Notes: generated from the letters alone by a model not told the origin. DNA of 64,000 nucleotides from Chryseobacterium sediminis (GCF_008386505.1 NZ_VUNZ01000001.1:310001-374000); one strand, 5' to 3'. Shown: positions 1 to 9,580, numbered from the stretch's first letter. Made by a program: numbers and translations.

Positions 1-1
1 T

Positions 2-814
2 GTTTTAAGATATGCAGATGTTTTATTAATGTATGCAGAATCTCAGAACTATCTAAACGGAGGACCTACTGCTGCAGGAACCACGGCTTTAATGCAGGTA
101 AGAAACCGTGCAGGAATTGGTTCTGTACCTGCTCCGTCTGGTCAGCAGGCATTTGAAGCCGCTATTGTTCAGGAACGTAAATGGGAATTTGCAGGAGAGT
201 TTAATCTTCGTACAGACTTGATTCGTATGAATCGTTTGGCAAGCGAAATTGATGCAACAAAACAGTCAATGAAAAACCTTTCAAACAAAACGGGAGCCTA
301 TGTAAATACACCTGTTTACAGACTTTATAAGCTAGAAAAAAATGCCCAGATTTATGGTGATCCGTTTTTAGCGTTAAAATATATTGACATTACGAATCCT
401 GCAGAAATTTCGGTAATTACTAATGTTCCCACAAGTTCTACAGGCTTTGCGAATTATCAGACCGCATTAAGAGATATTGCAGTAGCACACGGACAAACCA
501 CTACAACAGATGACAAATGGTATCCTGCGAATATGTTCCAGGCTTATAACAGTACATTTAACAGCAATGCAAAAAGGACAGCTGGATTTATAGGAGCTGC
601 TGCAGGCCAGCTTCAGATTGGCAGCATCATCTATACCAAACCAACCGGTTCAGCTGAAAACGGTGGAACGTATCCAAACTGGATCGAAGGTGGAGGAGAC
701 GGACTTTTCTACGGATTTGTACCGAATAAAACAGAATTGCTGCCTTTTGCCGCACAGGCGGCAGGTCATCCGTTAGTTGATAATCCAAATCTGTCTCAGC
801 TTCCCGGATATTAA
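2..814 (+). CDS. SusD/RagB family outer-membrane glycan-binding lipoprotein, C-terminal part
   Basis: This is the C-terminal part of a SusD-like starch/glycan-binding lipoprotein; the start lies before the window, because the frame is open from base 2. The first residues read LRYADVLLMYAE, the hallmark C-terminal SusD motif, and the rest (NRAGIGSVPAP, QERKWEFAGE, RTDLIRMNRL) is also typical. SusD proteins sit on the outer face of the outer membrane and pass oligosaccharides to a SusC TonB-dependent pore, whose gene would lie upstream outside the window. Placed just before rhamnose catabolism genes and near GH28 and other pectin enzymes, it probably binds rhamnose-containing pectin fragments; the ligand is inferred from context only. 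Confidence 0.9.
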   Translation, partial: VLRYADVLLMYAESQNYLNGGPTAAGTTALMQVRNRAGIGSVPAPSGQQAFEAAIVQERKWEFAGEFNLRTDLIRMNRLASEIDATKQSMKNLSNKTGAYVNTPVYRLYKLEKNAQIYGDPFLALKYIDITNPAEISVITNVPTSSTGFANYQTALRDIAVAHGQTTTTDDKWYPANMFQAYNSTFNSNAKRTAGFIGAAAGQLQIGSIIYTKPTGSAENGGTYPNWIEGGGDGLFYGFVPNKTELLPFAAQAAGHPLVDNPNLSQLPGY

Positions 815-1033
815 TCAAATTAACCTCAAAGTATATTTTAAACCAATCTTTTTAATCACAAAATAGTAATTATAAATATCCTCAGCCGGATTGTTTTTAT
901 AAAGATGAATTGACTGACAAGAATTTAAACATTAATTTATCTTTAAATACAGTATTTACCAGTATAGTACGGGATGCTGTAAAAAATATTACAGTCTAAT
1001 TTTGGATAGAAATTCAGAAATATAAGTAAACCA

Positions 1034-3136
1034 ATGGAAAAAGTAAAAACATTCAAATACGTAGACTATTTATGGGATGAAAGCAAAGCAGCCTCTTTCG
1101 GAAATGATCAGGTGGCTTTATTTTTATACCGCTCAAACATATTAGGGGCAGATTTAAGAATTACCAATTACGGAGGAGGTAATACAAGCTGCAAAACCAT
1201 CGAAAAAGATCCGTTAACTAACGAAGATGTTGAGGTGATGTGGGTGAAAGGTTCTGGTGGTGACATCGGAACATTAACAAGAAAAGGGATTGCCGGATTA
1301 TACACAGAAAGATTAAGAAATCTGAAAAATGTGTACCAGGGCTTAGCAGATGAGGATAGAATGGTGGGCTTATTCAATCACTGTATTTTTGACCTGGACA
1401 GCAAAGCACCTTCCATTGATACACCTTTACATGGTTTACTTCCATTCAAGCATATCGATCACCTTCATCCGGATGCTTTAATTGCTGTAGCTGCCGCAAA
1501 AGACAGCGAAAAAATTACAAAAGAAATCTGGGGTGATACAATGGGCTGGGTTCCATGGCAGCGTCCGGGTTTCGACTTAGGATTACAATTGGAAAAATGT
1601 TTAAATGATAATCCAGGGATCAGAGGAATTGTTTTAGGAAGCCACGGATTATTTACCTGGGGTGATACTTCTTATGAATGTTACATCAACAGCTTGGAAG
1701 TTATCGAAATGGCTTCTGAATATATTGCTGGAAAAATCGAAGAAAAAGGACAGGTTTTCGGTGGCCAAAAAGTAGAATCTCTTCAAGCTGATGAGCGCAA
1801 GAATAAAGCAGCTCAGTTGATGCCTTTGTTACGTGGTCTGGCTTCTTCCGAAAGCAGAATGATAGGTCACTTTACAGACAGTGATGTGGTTCTGGAATAC
1901 ATCAACAGTAATGATTTGGAGCGTTTAGCACCACTTGGAACTTCCTGTCCGGATCATTTTTTGAGAACTAAGATTCAGCCGTTAGTTTTAACTTTAGATA
2001 AAAATGAAGATTTAAGTGATTCTAAAGCTATTTTAGAAAAATTAACTCCTCTTTTCCAACAATACAGACAAGAGTATAAAGCATATTACGAAACCTGTAA
2101 ACACCCAAACAGTCCTGCGATGCGTGACCCGAATCCAGTGATTATCATTTATCCGGGAGTAGGAATGTTCAGTTTCTCAAAAGATAAACAGACTACCCGT
2201 GTAGCTAGCGAATTTTACGTCAATGCAATCAATGTAATGCGTGGAGCAGAAGTCATTTCCGAATACACCTCATTACCAAGACAGGAAGCTTTTGATATTG
2301 AATATTGGCTGCTGGAAGAAGCGAAACTGCAAAGAATGCCTAAAGAAAAGCCATTGTCAAGAAAAATTGCTGTTGTTACAGGAGCCGGAGGTGGAATCGG
2401 ACAGGCTATTGCTGATAAAATGGTTCAGGAAGGTGCAGTCGTTGTTTTTACCGACCTGAATCAGGAAGCTTTAGATTCTGTTACAGAAAAATACAGTAAA
2501 GATCAGGCTGTAGCAGTTACTTGTGACGTAACCAATGAAGAGGCTATTGCTAATGCTTTTAAAGACACAGTTTTAGCGTTCGGTGGAGTAGATATCATTG
2601 TTCATTCTGCTGGCTTAGCGATTTCCAAATCCTTGGAAAATACCACTACAAAAGACTGGGATTTACTGGAAAATGTTTTGGTGAAAGGTCAGTTTTTGAT
2701 GGTTAAAAATGGGGTGGAAATCATGAAAAAGCAAGGCTTGGGAGGAGATATCGTTAACATCGCAAGTAAAAACGGATTGGTTGCCGGCCCGAATAACGTA
2801 GCATACGGAACTGCAAAAGCTGCTCAACAGCATATGACAAGATTATTGGCAGCAGAATTGGCAACAGATAAAATCCGCGTAAATGTTGTAAATCCTGATG
2901 GGGTAATTGTAGGAAGTAAAATCTGGGAAGGAGCCTGGGCAGAAGGCCGTGCAAAAGCAAACGGAATTTCTGTTGAAGAACTGCCTGCATTTTACGCAAA
3001 GAGAAATTTATTAAACGAAATTATCCTTCCTGAGGATATTGCAAACGGAGTTTTTGCATGCGTTGCCATCTTAGATAAAACCACAGGAAACATCATTAAT
3101 GTAGACGGAGGAATGGCAAATGCTTTCCCAAGATAA
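1034..3136 (+). CDS. rhaE: Bifunctional L-rhamnulose-1-phosphate aldolase / L-lactaldehyde dehydrogenase
   Basis: A 700-residue two-domain enzyme. The N-terminal ~430 residues form a class II aldolase/adducin domain (NYGGGNTS near residue 45, GSHGLFTWG near 202). From about residue 440 there is a short-chain dehydrogenase with the Rossmann motif TGAGGGIG and the catalytic YGTAK near 590. The family (RhaE/RhaEW) cleaves L-rhamnulose 1-phosphate to dihydroxyacetone phosphate and L-lactaldehyde and oxidises the aldehyde to L-lactate. The fusion explains why no separate lactaldehyde dehydrogenase is nearby. It is the first gene after susD (219 bp gap) and is followed by the rhamnose isomerase, kinase and lactate dehydrogenase. 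Both active-site motifs are intact. Symbol follows published Bacteroidetes/Chloroflexi usage; some annotations call it rhaD. Confidence 0.9.
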   Translation: MEKVKTFKYVDYLWDESKAASFGNDQVALFLYRSNILGADLRITNYGGGNTSCKTIEKDPLTNEDVEVMWVKGSGGDIGTLTRKGIAGLYTERLRNLKNVYQGLADEDRMVGLFNHCIFDLDSKAPSIDTPLHGLLPFKHIDHLHPDALIAVAAAKDSEKITKEIWGDTMGWVPWQRPGFDLGLQLEKCLNDNPGIRGIVLGSHGLFTWGDTSYECYINSLEVIEMASEYIAGKIEEKGQVFGGQKVESLQADERKNKAAQLMPLLRGLASSESRMIGHFTDSDVVLEYINSNDLERLAPLGTSCPDHFLRTKIQPLVLTLDKNEDLSDSKAILEKLTPLFQQYRQEYKAYYETCKHPNSPAMRDPNPVIIIYPGVGMFSFSKDKQTTRVASEFYVNAINVMRGAEVISEYTSLPRQEAFDIEYWLLEEAKLQRMPKEKPLSRKIAVVTGAGGGIGQAIADKMVQEGAVVVFTDLNQEALDSVTEKYSKDQAVAVTCDVTNEEAIANAFKDTVLAFGGVDIIVHSAGLAISKSLENTTTKDWDLLENVLVKGQFLMVKNGVEIMKKQGLGGDIVNIASKNGLVAGPNNVAYGTAKAAQQHMTRLLAAELATDKIRVNVVNPDGVIVGSKIWEGAWAEGRAKANGISVEELPAFYAKRNLLNEIILPEDIANGVFACVAILDKTTGNIINVDGGMANAFPR

Positions 3137-3316
3137 AATTTTAAAATTTAGCCACAAAAGTCACAAAGTTTATTATTGATTCATACAATTTAGAAAAGAG
3201 CAAAAAGGTTTAAGATCTTTGATTTCGTCCTTCTTTTTGAACTTTTGTTTTCAATAATTTTAAGCTTTAAATTATCAGAAGCTTTTGTGGTAAAAATCAA
3301 TTCAAAAAATCAAATC

Positions 3317-4597
3317 ATGATTATAGGAAAAGATATCATTGAACAATACAACAAAACAGAAATTGAAAGCTTTACGACAGATTTCGATTTTCTACAAAAT
3401 AAATTAACAAAATCAGGAGCCAATGTTGCTGAGATTGTCAACAAAATTGCTGATTTCCAGGTGGCCATTCCGAGCTGGGCTTTAGGAGCGGGAGGAACCC
3501 GTTTTGGAAGATTTACTTATGGTGGTGAGCCTTCTTCTTTAGAGCAAAAATTAGATGATATAGGTTTAATTCATACTTTAACACATTCTGCAGGAGCTGT
3601 TTCATTACACATTCCATGGGATATTCCAACTGATGTGAAGGCCATTAAAGAAGTTGCTGCTTCTTACGGACTTGTTTTTGATGCCATGAATTCTAATACA
3701 TTCCAGGATCAGGCAGGTGCTAAACATTCTTATAAATTCGGTTCTTTGAATGCTGTGAATGAAGATTCAAGAGCCTATGCTGTAGAACACAACAAAGAAG
3801 TGATTAGGATAGGAAAAGAATTAGATTCAAAAAGCTTAACGGTTTGGCTGGCGGACGGAGCAAATTTTCCGGGACAATTGAATTTTCAGACAGCATTGTC
3901 AAACACAGAGAAAAGTTTAAAAGAAATCTATGCAGAAATGCCTGAAGACTGGAAACTTTTCATTGAATATAAGCCTTACGAGCCGAATTTTTATTCAACA
4001 ACCATTCAGGATTGGGGAACTTCGTTTATGTTGGCAAATGCTTGTGGCGAGAGGGCTTATACACTGGTAGATCTTGGTCATCATCTACCGAATACCAATA
4101 TTGAGCAGATTATTGCAACCTTGATGTACAAAGGGAAATTAGGAGGTTTCCACTTCAACGACAGCAAATATGGGGATGATGATTTAACGGTAGGTTCCAT
4201 TAAACCTTATGCTTTGTTCTTGATTTTCAATGAATTGGTATACGGAATGGAAAATAATCCTCAAAACCCTTATCCGGCCTGGATGATCGATGCAAGCCAT
4301 AACATTAAAGACCCGCTGGAAGATTTATTACAGTCTCTGGAAGCTATTTTAATTGCTTATGCACAGGCACTTTTGGTTGATCAGAAAGCATTAAAAACAG
4401 CTCAGCTGAATAATGATGTCGTTGGTGCGCAGGATATTTTGCAAAATGCCTACAGAACAGATGTTCGTCCATTATTAAGAGCTGCAAGATTGCAGAAAGG
4501 TGCTGCTTTAGATCCGATCGCAGCTTACAGGAGTTTAAAGGTGAGAGAAAATTTAATTATTGAAAGAGGCCTAGAAACCAAAGCAACGGGATTATAA
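3317..4597 (+). CDS. rhaI: L-rhamnose isomerase (RhaI type)
   Basis: A 426-residue xylose-isomerase-like TIM barrel of the RhaI type (as in Pseudomonas stutzeri) rather than the E. coli RhaA type. It converts L-rhamnose to L-rhamnulose. Metal-site sequences are visible: VDLGHH near residue 250 and GGFHFNDSKYGDDD near 277, plus IEYKPYEP near 208. The frame is open a further 24 codons upstream to an ATG at 3245, but that stretch is hydrophobic, low-complexity and not family-like, so the ATG at 3317 (MIIGKDIIEQYN) is preferred. It lies 180 bp after the aldolase gene and before the kinase, completing the upper rhamnose pathway. Confidence 0.9.
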   Translation: MIIGKDIIEQYNKTEIESFTTDFDFLQNKLTKSGANVAEIVNKIADFQVAIPSWALGAGGTRFGRFTYGGEPSSLEQKLDDIGLIHTLTHSAGAVSLHIPWDIPTDVKAIKEVAASYGLVFDAMNSNTFQDQAGAKHSYKFGSLNAVNEDSRAYAVEHNKEVIRIGKELDSKSLTVWLADGANFPGQLNFQTALSNTEKSLKEIYAEMPEDWKLFIEYKPYEPNFYSTTIQDWGTSFMLANACGERAYTLVDLGHHLPNTNIEQIIATLMYKGKLGGFHFNDSKYGDDDLTVGSIKPYALFLIFNELVYGMENNPQNPYPAWMIDASHNIKDPLEDLLQSLEAILIAYAQALLVDQKALKTAQLNNDVVGAQDILQNAYRTDVRPLLRAARLQKGAALDPIAAYRSLKVRENLIIERGLETKATGL

Positions 4598-4965
4598 AAC
4601 CCTGTTTTAAAATTGATAATTTCAACTTTTGAGTGCAATCGAAAGTTTTTATTATATGTATCCTTATATTTTTATCATTAAGGTTGAAAGTGTTTGGAGG
4701 TAGGATATTAGCTTTTTGCTGCTTAAGAAATAAGTGGATTTTTTCTTAATTCATCGTATCATCTGAACACTCCTTAATGGTGTTTCAATAACTAAATTTA
4801 AAATTATTGAAACACGAATACGCACTAAACTTTTTGCACAGATATCATGAATCAGCACTGTGACATTTGTGAAGATATTAGCGTTACTTGTGTTAAAACA
4901 AAAAAAAATAAATTGCTTTGCCGCTTTGTTGTTGCAATGACAAAAAATAAAAATTCATCCCAGAA
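4598..4965 (+). other. Intergenic spacer, no gene seen
   Basis: 368 bp of AT-rich sequence between the rhamnose isomerase and kinase genes. No coding frame, convincing hairpin terminator or repeat was found. It may hold a promoter for the kinase/lactate dehydrogenase pair, since the gap is large for an operon, but no element is clear enough to call. Confidence 0.5.
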
Positions 4966-6351
4966 ATGTCTAAAAAAAAGGTAACCATCGTATTTGATAT
5001 TGGAAAGACTAATAAAAAGTTCTTTTTATTCGATAAGAATTATAAAGAAGTTGTTCGGGAATATACAGAATTACCACTCATTACTGATGAAGATAATTAT
5101 CCTGCGGAAGACCTTTCAGCCTTGCAACATTGGATAAAAGATAATTTTAATGCCATTCTTGATCATGAAGAATATGAAGTAAAAGCCATCAATTTTTCCA
5201 CCTATGGAGCAAGTTTTGTGCATCTGGATCAGAAAGGAAATGTTCTGACTCCATTGTACAATTACACCAAACAAATGGATCAGGAAATTCTTGATTTATT
5301 TTATGAAAAGCATGGAAGCAAACAGAAAATTGCCCGTGAAACAGCATCACCCCAGGCTGGAATGCTTAATTCAGGTTTGCAATTATTCTGGCTGAAATAT
5401 AAGCATCCGGAAATATTCAGAAAAATCCGTTACAGCCTTCATTTACCTCAATATTTATCGTATTTGTTTACCGGAATTTGTGTGTCGGAATTTACTTCAA
5501 TAGGCTGTCACACCAATTTGTGGGATTACGACAAAGCTGACTATCACGACTGGGTGTATGAAGAAGAAATAGACGCTTTATTACCACCAATTGTACCGAC
5601 TTCTGCGAGTATCAATACTTCTTACAGAAATAAAAAAATTAAAATCGGTGTTGGGATTCACGATAGTTCTTCAGCGTTATTACCTTATATTTTAAGCAAA
5701 AAAGAACCGTTTTTACTTCTCTCAACGGGAACCTGGAGTATTTCGTTAAATCCTTTTAATGATGAAAGCCTGACTGATGAAGATGTAGAAAATAATTGTC
5801 TGAATTACATGAGAATTGATGGGAAACGTGTAAAAGCATCCCGTTTTTTCATGGGAAATGAATACAAAATCCAGGTTGAAAAACTATGTGCTTATTACGG
5901 AAAAGAATATGGTTTCCACAGAGAAGTGCAGTTTGATCAGGATTTGTATTTGCGCTTAATGAAAAATAAAAATATCTATTTTCGCTTTGAAGGAATTATT
6001 TTAAAACGAAAAATGATCAGTGAAACAGATTTAAAATCATTCACTACTTTTGAAGAAGCATATCATCAATTAATGATAGAACTGATGGATTTACAGATTC
6101 ATACCATCAAAAATGCAATCGGAAATTCAGATATCGAAAACATTTATATCGATGGCGGATTCACTGATAATGACGTATTTATGAAGCTTATGTCTCATCA
6201 TTTTCAGCATTACAATGTGATGTCTACCCATTCTCCGCTGGGTTCTGCATTGGGAGCTTCCATGGTGATTTCGAACAAAAAAATAGACGAAACTTTTTTA
6301 CAGCAGCATTATCAGATGAAAGTGCTTCAACCGTTAATTCTTAATTTATAA
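4966..6351 (+). CDS. rhaK: L-rhamnulokinase-like FGGY-family sugar kinase
   Basis: 461 residues with the FGGY carbohydrate-kinase architecture: an N-terminal phosphate-binding VFDIGKTNKK (residues ~9-18), a central LLSTGTWSISLN (~250) and a C-terminal adenosine-site YIDGGFTDND (~395). The family phosphorylates a ketose or polyol with ATP. Between rhamnose isomerase and lactate dehydrogenase the substrate is almost certainly L-rhamnulose, giving the 1-phosphate used by the aldolase; substrate is from context. The gene is translationally close to the next one: only 3 bases separate its stop from the lldD start. The start ATG (MSKKKVTIVFDIG) places the phosphate motif at the normal distance from the N terminus. 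Confidence 0.85.
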   Translation: MSKKKVTIVFDIGKTNKKFFLFDKNYKEVVREYTELPLITDEDNYPAEDLSALQHWIKDNFNAILDHEEYEVKAINFSTYGASFVHLDQKGNVLTPLYNYTKQMDQEILDLFYEKHGSKQKIARETASPQAGMLNSGLQLFWLKYKHPEIFRKIRYSLHLPQYLSYLFTGICVSEFTSIGCHTNLWDYDKADYHDWVYEEEIDALLPPIVPTSASINTSYRNKKIKIGVGIHDSSSALLPYILSKKEPFLLLSTGTWSISLNPFNDESLTDEDVENNCLNYMRIDGKRVKASRFFMGNEYKIQVEKLCAYYGKEYGFHREVQFDQDLYLRLMKNKNIYFRFEGIILKRKMISETDLKSFTTFEEAYHQLMIELMDLQIHTIKNAIGNSDIENIYIDGGFTDNDVFMKLMSHHFQHYNVMSTHSPLGSALGASMVISNKKIDETFLQQHYQMKVLQPLILNL

Positions 6352-6354
6352 AAC

Positions 6355-7503
6355 ATGGCATTTCCATTTGATACCCGTTACGCTTCGCTTGAACTTTTAA
6401 TCGAAAAGGCAAAAAAAAGAATGCCCCGTTTCGCTTTCGAATACCTGGATGGCGGTTGCAATGAAAACATAAACCGGGACAGAAATACGAGCGAACTAAG
6501 AGAAGTTCTTCTTCGTCCACGTTATCTGAATAATTACAGTGAAACCAACATGGAAACTGAATTATTTGGAGTAAAATATTCCGCGCCTTTTGGAATTTCT
6601 CCCGTTGGGTTACAGGGACTGATGTGGCCCAATGCTCCCGAAATTTTGGCAAAAGCTGCTTTTAAACATAATATTCCCTTCATATTAAGTACAGTTACAA
6701 CAAGCAGTCTTGAAAGAATTTCCGAATTAACAGAGGGAAAAGCCTGGTATCAATTATACCATCCGAGAGAAGAATGGCTGCGCGATGATATTCTCGATCG
6801 TTGTGAAGCTTCCGGATACGATGTACTTGTTGTTTTGGCTGATGTTCCGACTTTTGGATACAGAGCAAAAGAAATAAGAAATGGCTTATCAATGCCGCCT
6901 CAAATTAATTTCCGAAATGTTTCCCAGGCTTTGGTAAAGCCGCAATGGTGTTTAGAGATGCTGAAACATGGTGTTCCGAGTTTTGCAACGATGAATAAGT
7001 ATATGGATAAAAATATGAATGTGAAACAGCTGGGCCAGTTTATGAATTCTACTTTTTCCGGCAGATTGAATTCAGACAGAATCAAGGCGATTCGTGACAA
7101 ATGGAAAGGAAAATTAGTCATTAAAGGTGTCGCTTCAGACGAAGATGCCGCAGAAGCAGTTCGTTTAGGTTTCGACGGAATGATTATTTCCAATCATGGC
7201 GGAAGACAGCTTGATGCGGGTGAATCTACGATTTCTGTAGTGAAAGAAATCAGCGAAAAATATAAAGGTCAGATCAAAATTATGATGGACAGTGGTGTAA
7301 GAACCGGCCCGGATGTTGCCCGCGCTTTAAGTTGTGGTGCAGAATTTACCTTTATGGGAAGAACTTTCATGTATGCAGTAGGAGCTTTAGGTGACAAAGG
7401 CGGTGACCATATTATTGAAATGCTTAAAATGCAGTTCAGACAGGTGATGGAACAGGTTTGCTGTGAAAAACCGGAAGATTTGCAAAACTTCAGAGTGAAA
7501 TAA
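6355..7503 (+). CDS. lldD: FMN-dependent L-lactate dehydrogenase (alpha-hydroxy-acid oxidase family)
   Basis: 382 residues covering the whole FMN-dependent alpha-hydroxy-acid dehydrogenase TIM barrel. Visible family motifs are FEYLDGG near residue 28, LSTVTTSSLE near 112, WYQLY near 131 and the catalytic SNHGGRQLD near residue 280 (His abstracts the alpha proton, Arg binds the carboxylate). It would oxidise L-lactate to pyruvate, passing electrons to the membrane quinone pool or a cytochrome. L-lactate is exactly the product of the upstream bifunctional aldolase/dehydrogenase, so this gene closes the rhamnose pathway to pyruvate. It is coupled to rhaK with a 3-base gap and followed by a clear terminator. 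Confidence 0.88.
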   Translation: MAFPFDTRYASLELLIEKAKKRMPRFAFEYLDGGCNENINRDRNTSELREVLLRPRYLNNYSETNMETELFGVKYSAPFGISPVGLQGLMWPNAPEILAKAAFKHNIPFILSTVTTSSLERISELTEGKAWYQLYHPREEWLRDDILDRCEASGYDVLVVLADVPTFGYRAKEIRNGLSMPPQINFRNVSQALVKPQWCLEMLKHGVPSFATMNKYMDKNMNVKQLGQFMNSTFSGRLNSDRIKAIRDKWKGKLVIKGVASDEDAAEAVRLGFDGMIISNHGGRQLDAGESTISVVKEISEKYKGQIKIMMDSGVRTGPDVARALSCGAEFTFMGRTFMYAVGALGDKGGDHIIEMLKMQFRQVMEQVCCEKPEDLQNFRVK

Positions 7504-7534
7504 AATCTTTAAGGTTATATTAATATTCAATTGG

Positions 7535-7556
7535 AACGGGCTTTAGCCCGTTTTTC
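7535..7556 (+). terminator. Rho-independent terminator after lldD
   Basis: A perfect 7-bp stem AACGGGC/GCCCGTT (7535-7541 and 7546-7552) with a TTTA loop, running into a short T tract, 31 bp after the lldD stop codon. It would end the rhaK-lldD transcript. Confidence 0.8.
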
Positions 7557-7797
7557 ATTGTAGCAGATTCTTATTGACTTTAGTCAAAAAGTAAAATTCT
7601 GTTTGCGGATTCCAAAATATTTTTAAACGAATATTTAAAATAGTAAAATGCATTATTTAAGGAAGCAAAGTATTGCAACAAAGTTGCTGATGAAGCTGGC
7701 TTTATTAGAATCAATTTATTGATTCCATTCTTTGCTCACTTACAATAGGCAGTATGATAAATAAAACTTTGCGTTAAAAAAATGACCATTTCAAAAT

Positions 7798-7829
7798 AAA
7801 AATTCGCAAAGACAGCCTTGCGAATTTTT
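7798..7829. terminator. Bidirectional hairpin terminator
   Basis: A 12-bp stem AAAAATTCGCAA/TTGCGAATTTTT (7798-7809 and 7818-7829) with an 8-nt loop. The A/T flanks give a T run on both strands, so it can stop transcripts from lldD and from the minus-strand NTF2-like gene, whose stop codon is 18 bp away. Confidence 0.75.
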
Positions 7830-7847
7830 TTATGATAATTTGAAAAT

Positions 7848-8291
7848 TTATTTCTTCTTCTCCGATTTTACCGCCTGTCTCGCCAATAACTTCCAGTCAT
7901 TTTTTACTTTTGACCAAACCAATAAGATATCCAGCATCACATCTCCCGGTGCTTTTCCGGCATCAGCAGTCGTTGCATAAAAATGATGACGGACAATGGC
8001 TGTATTACCAACAATACTTACCGTTTGATTCGTAATATCAATCGTTATAAAATCAGACCTTTTGCTGGCCAGTTTTTCTACAAATTCCCTGGCATCATCA
8101 ATATGACCTCCAGAATGTCCATACGTTAATTCCGGCAGGATTAAAGATTGTAAATCAGTTTTTTCTCCGCTTATCATCGCTAATCTGAACTTTTCGGCAA
8201 CAGCATTTACAGCCTCCTTATCACTTATTTTCTGTGCTGAAATACTTATTGCCATCATAAAACCAATGGCAAAAATTAATTTTTTAATCAT
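7848..8291 (-). CDS. Secreted NTF2-like (DUF4440/SnoaL-type) protein
   Basis: 147 residues with a clear Sec signal peptide (MIKKLIFAIGFMMAISISAQ, cut after SAQ) followed by an NTF2-like cone fold of about 115 residues. Typical DUF4440 features are an N-terminal helix (DKEAVNAVAEKFRLAMI), a conserved YGHSGG loop and a C-terminal VWSKVKNDWKLLARQ strand pair. Members are small ligand-binding or enzyme-like proteins of uncertain function. It lies 89 bp downstream of the GntR regulator on the same strand in the rhamnose/pectin locus, so it may act in the periplasm on sugar derivatives, but no reaction can be assigned. Confidence 0.75.
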   Translation of the reverse strand: MIKKLIFAIGFMMAISISAQKISDKEAVNAVAEKFRLAMISGEKTDLQSLILPELTYGHSGGHIDDAREFVEKLASKRSDFITIDITNQTVSIVGNTAIVRHHFYATTADAGKAPGDVMLDILLVWSKVKNDWKLLARQAVKSEKKK

Positions 8292-8380
8292 AGTTGAATA
8301 ATATATTTTGTTTGATAGTATTTAAAAGTGTTTTGTTCTAAATTCGAAAGTATAATTCGTGTAATCGATTGCATAACTAT

Positions 8381-9427
8381 TTATAAAGAATCTCTCTGAA
8401 TAAACTTAAAGACGTTATTCACAGATTCTTTTTTATTTTTCAGAATCATATAGGCCGCAGATTCTCCCATAGCTTTAAAGTCTGTAGTAATTACCGTAAT
8501 TCCCAGCAGTTCTTTAAGAGGCGTTTCATTATAGGAAATAATTCCGATGTCTTTGCCTAGTTCAAGGTTTTTCTGCCGGATTTGCTTAACCAGGTTCACC
8601 AGATCCCGTTCCCGAATTGTGATGAAAATATCTTTATCCTGCAATTCCATATCGGGATAAATTTCGTCAAGAATTTCATAATCCAGTATAAAATCTTTAC
8701 AAAACTTCTCAAAACCCCGTACAATACGGAAAGGGTAGGGATGAATGGATTTGTCGGGATACACTAAAATTATCTTCTCGTATTTCTTTATTTTGTCTAA
8801 ACCTTCCTTTAAAGCATTATAAATATCATGTTCAAAATCCTGAAAAATAGAGCCGTATTCTCCGGAAACATTAGGCTTGGTATTGTCTAACAACAGCAAC
8901 TTGTTTTTCGGGATCTGTTCAATCATATCTAAAACCTGCTGTGTTGAGCTGGTATGTTTAGACTGTTCATCACGGAAATGGGGCATAATCACGTAATAAT
9001 CAAATCCGCCAAGATTCTTTTTTAAAGAATTAATGAAAAGTGTTTCGTCACAGTGGTAAATATACATTTCAACATTGCCTTTGGTACCGATTGCATTGAC
9101 GAAATAATTATAAATCATCATTTTATAAGTACTCGGTTTGTTGATCAGGAAGAAAATGTTAATCACATCATTTTTATTAATCCGTGAAATATAATATCCT
9201 TTTCCTTTTACAGATTCGATGATTTGTCTTTTTCGGAGTTCTTTATATGCTTTTTCTACCGTATCTCTTGAAAGAAAGCACGACTCGCTGAGTTCATTTA
9301 TAGAAGGGATTTTCTCACCAATCTTAATCTCTCCGCTATCAATTCCATTGAGAATAGAATCTACAATCTGTTTATATTTAGGAACTCTGGAATGCTCATT
9401 GATTATTATTTCAAATGTTTCTGCCAT
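8381..9427 (-). CDS. GntR-family transcriptional regulator with periplasmic-binding-protein-like sensor domain
   Basis: 348 residues. Residues ~14-80 form a GntR winged helix (YKQIVDSILNGIDSGEI, then SESCFLSRDTVEKAYKELRK and VKGKGYYIS). The remaining ~260 residues resemble a LacI/periplasmic sugar-binding sensor (KIILVYPD, IGIISYNETPLKELLGI, MGESAAYMIL). This combination is common for sugar-responsive regulators in Bacteroidota. Its position between the rhamnose catabolic genes and the glycosidase genes makes it the likely rhamnose regulator of the locus, with L-rhamnose or L-rhamnulose as a guessed effector. The start ATG at 9427 begins nine residues before the winged helix, as usual for this type. 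Confidence 0.85.
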   Translation of the reverse strand: MAETFEIIINEHSRVPKYKQIVDSILNGIDSGEIKIGEKIPSINELSESCFLSRDTVEKAYKELRKRQIIESVKGKGYYISRINKNDVINIFFLINKPSTYKMMIYNYFVNAIGTKGNVEMYIYHCDETLFINSLKKNLGGFDYYVIMPHFRDEQSKHTSSTQQVLDMIEQIPKNKLLLLDNTKPNVSGEYGSIFQDFEHDIYNALKEGLDKIKKYEKIILVYPDKSIHPYPFRIVRGFEKFCKDFILDYEILDEIYPDMELQDKDIFITIRERDLVNLVKQIRQKNLELGKDIGIISYNETPLKELLGITVITTDFKAMGESAAYMILKNKKESVNNVFKFIQRDSL

Positions 9428-9567
9428 GATGTTAAAGTAGGAGATGTTTATTTCAGTTTAAAGAATAATTCAAAGGTTAACGAACGGGCTAAGGCAAGTT
9501 ACAAATATTTATAATATTAATTGTAATTGCAATGGTTTTACTATAAATTATAACGTAAAAATAGAAT

Positions 9568-9580
9568 TTTAGTATACAAA
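9568..9580. promoter_or_regulatory. Possible operator with GTATAC core
   Basis: TTTAGTATACAAA is an imperfect palindrome about 140 bp upstream of the GntR gene in the 237-bp gap. A GTATAC core also occurs near 18222, upstream of the minus-strand glycosidase operon. Six-base palindromes arise by chance, so this is only a weak candidate for a GntR binding site. Confidence 0.2.

Larger units (their letters stand above)
7504..7847. other. Intergenic region between convergent genes
   Basis: 344 bp between the convergent lactate dehydrogenase gene and the NTF2-like gene. It contains a plus-strand terminator at 7535-7556 and a symmetrical bidirectional terminator at 7798-7829. The ~240 bp in between is AT-rich and shows no coding frame or recognisable RNA. 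Confidence 0.6.

Noticed and set aside
3245..3316. Upstream 24-codon extension of the rhamnose isomerase
   Set aside because: Hydrophobic low-complexity sequence not found in the family; the ATG at 3317 gives the normal N terminus.
7651..7740. Possible decayed gene between lldD and the NTF2-like gene
   Set aside because: Short imperfect frames on both strands with no recognisable family pattern.
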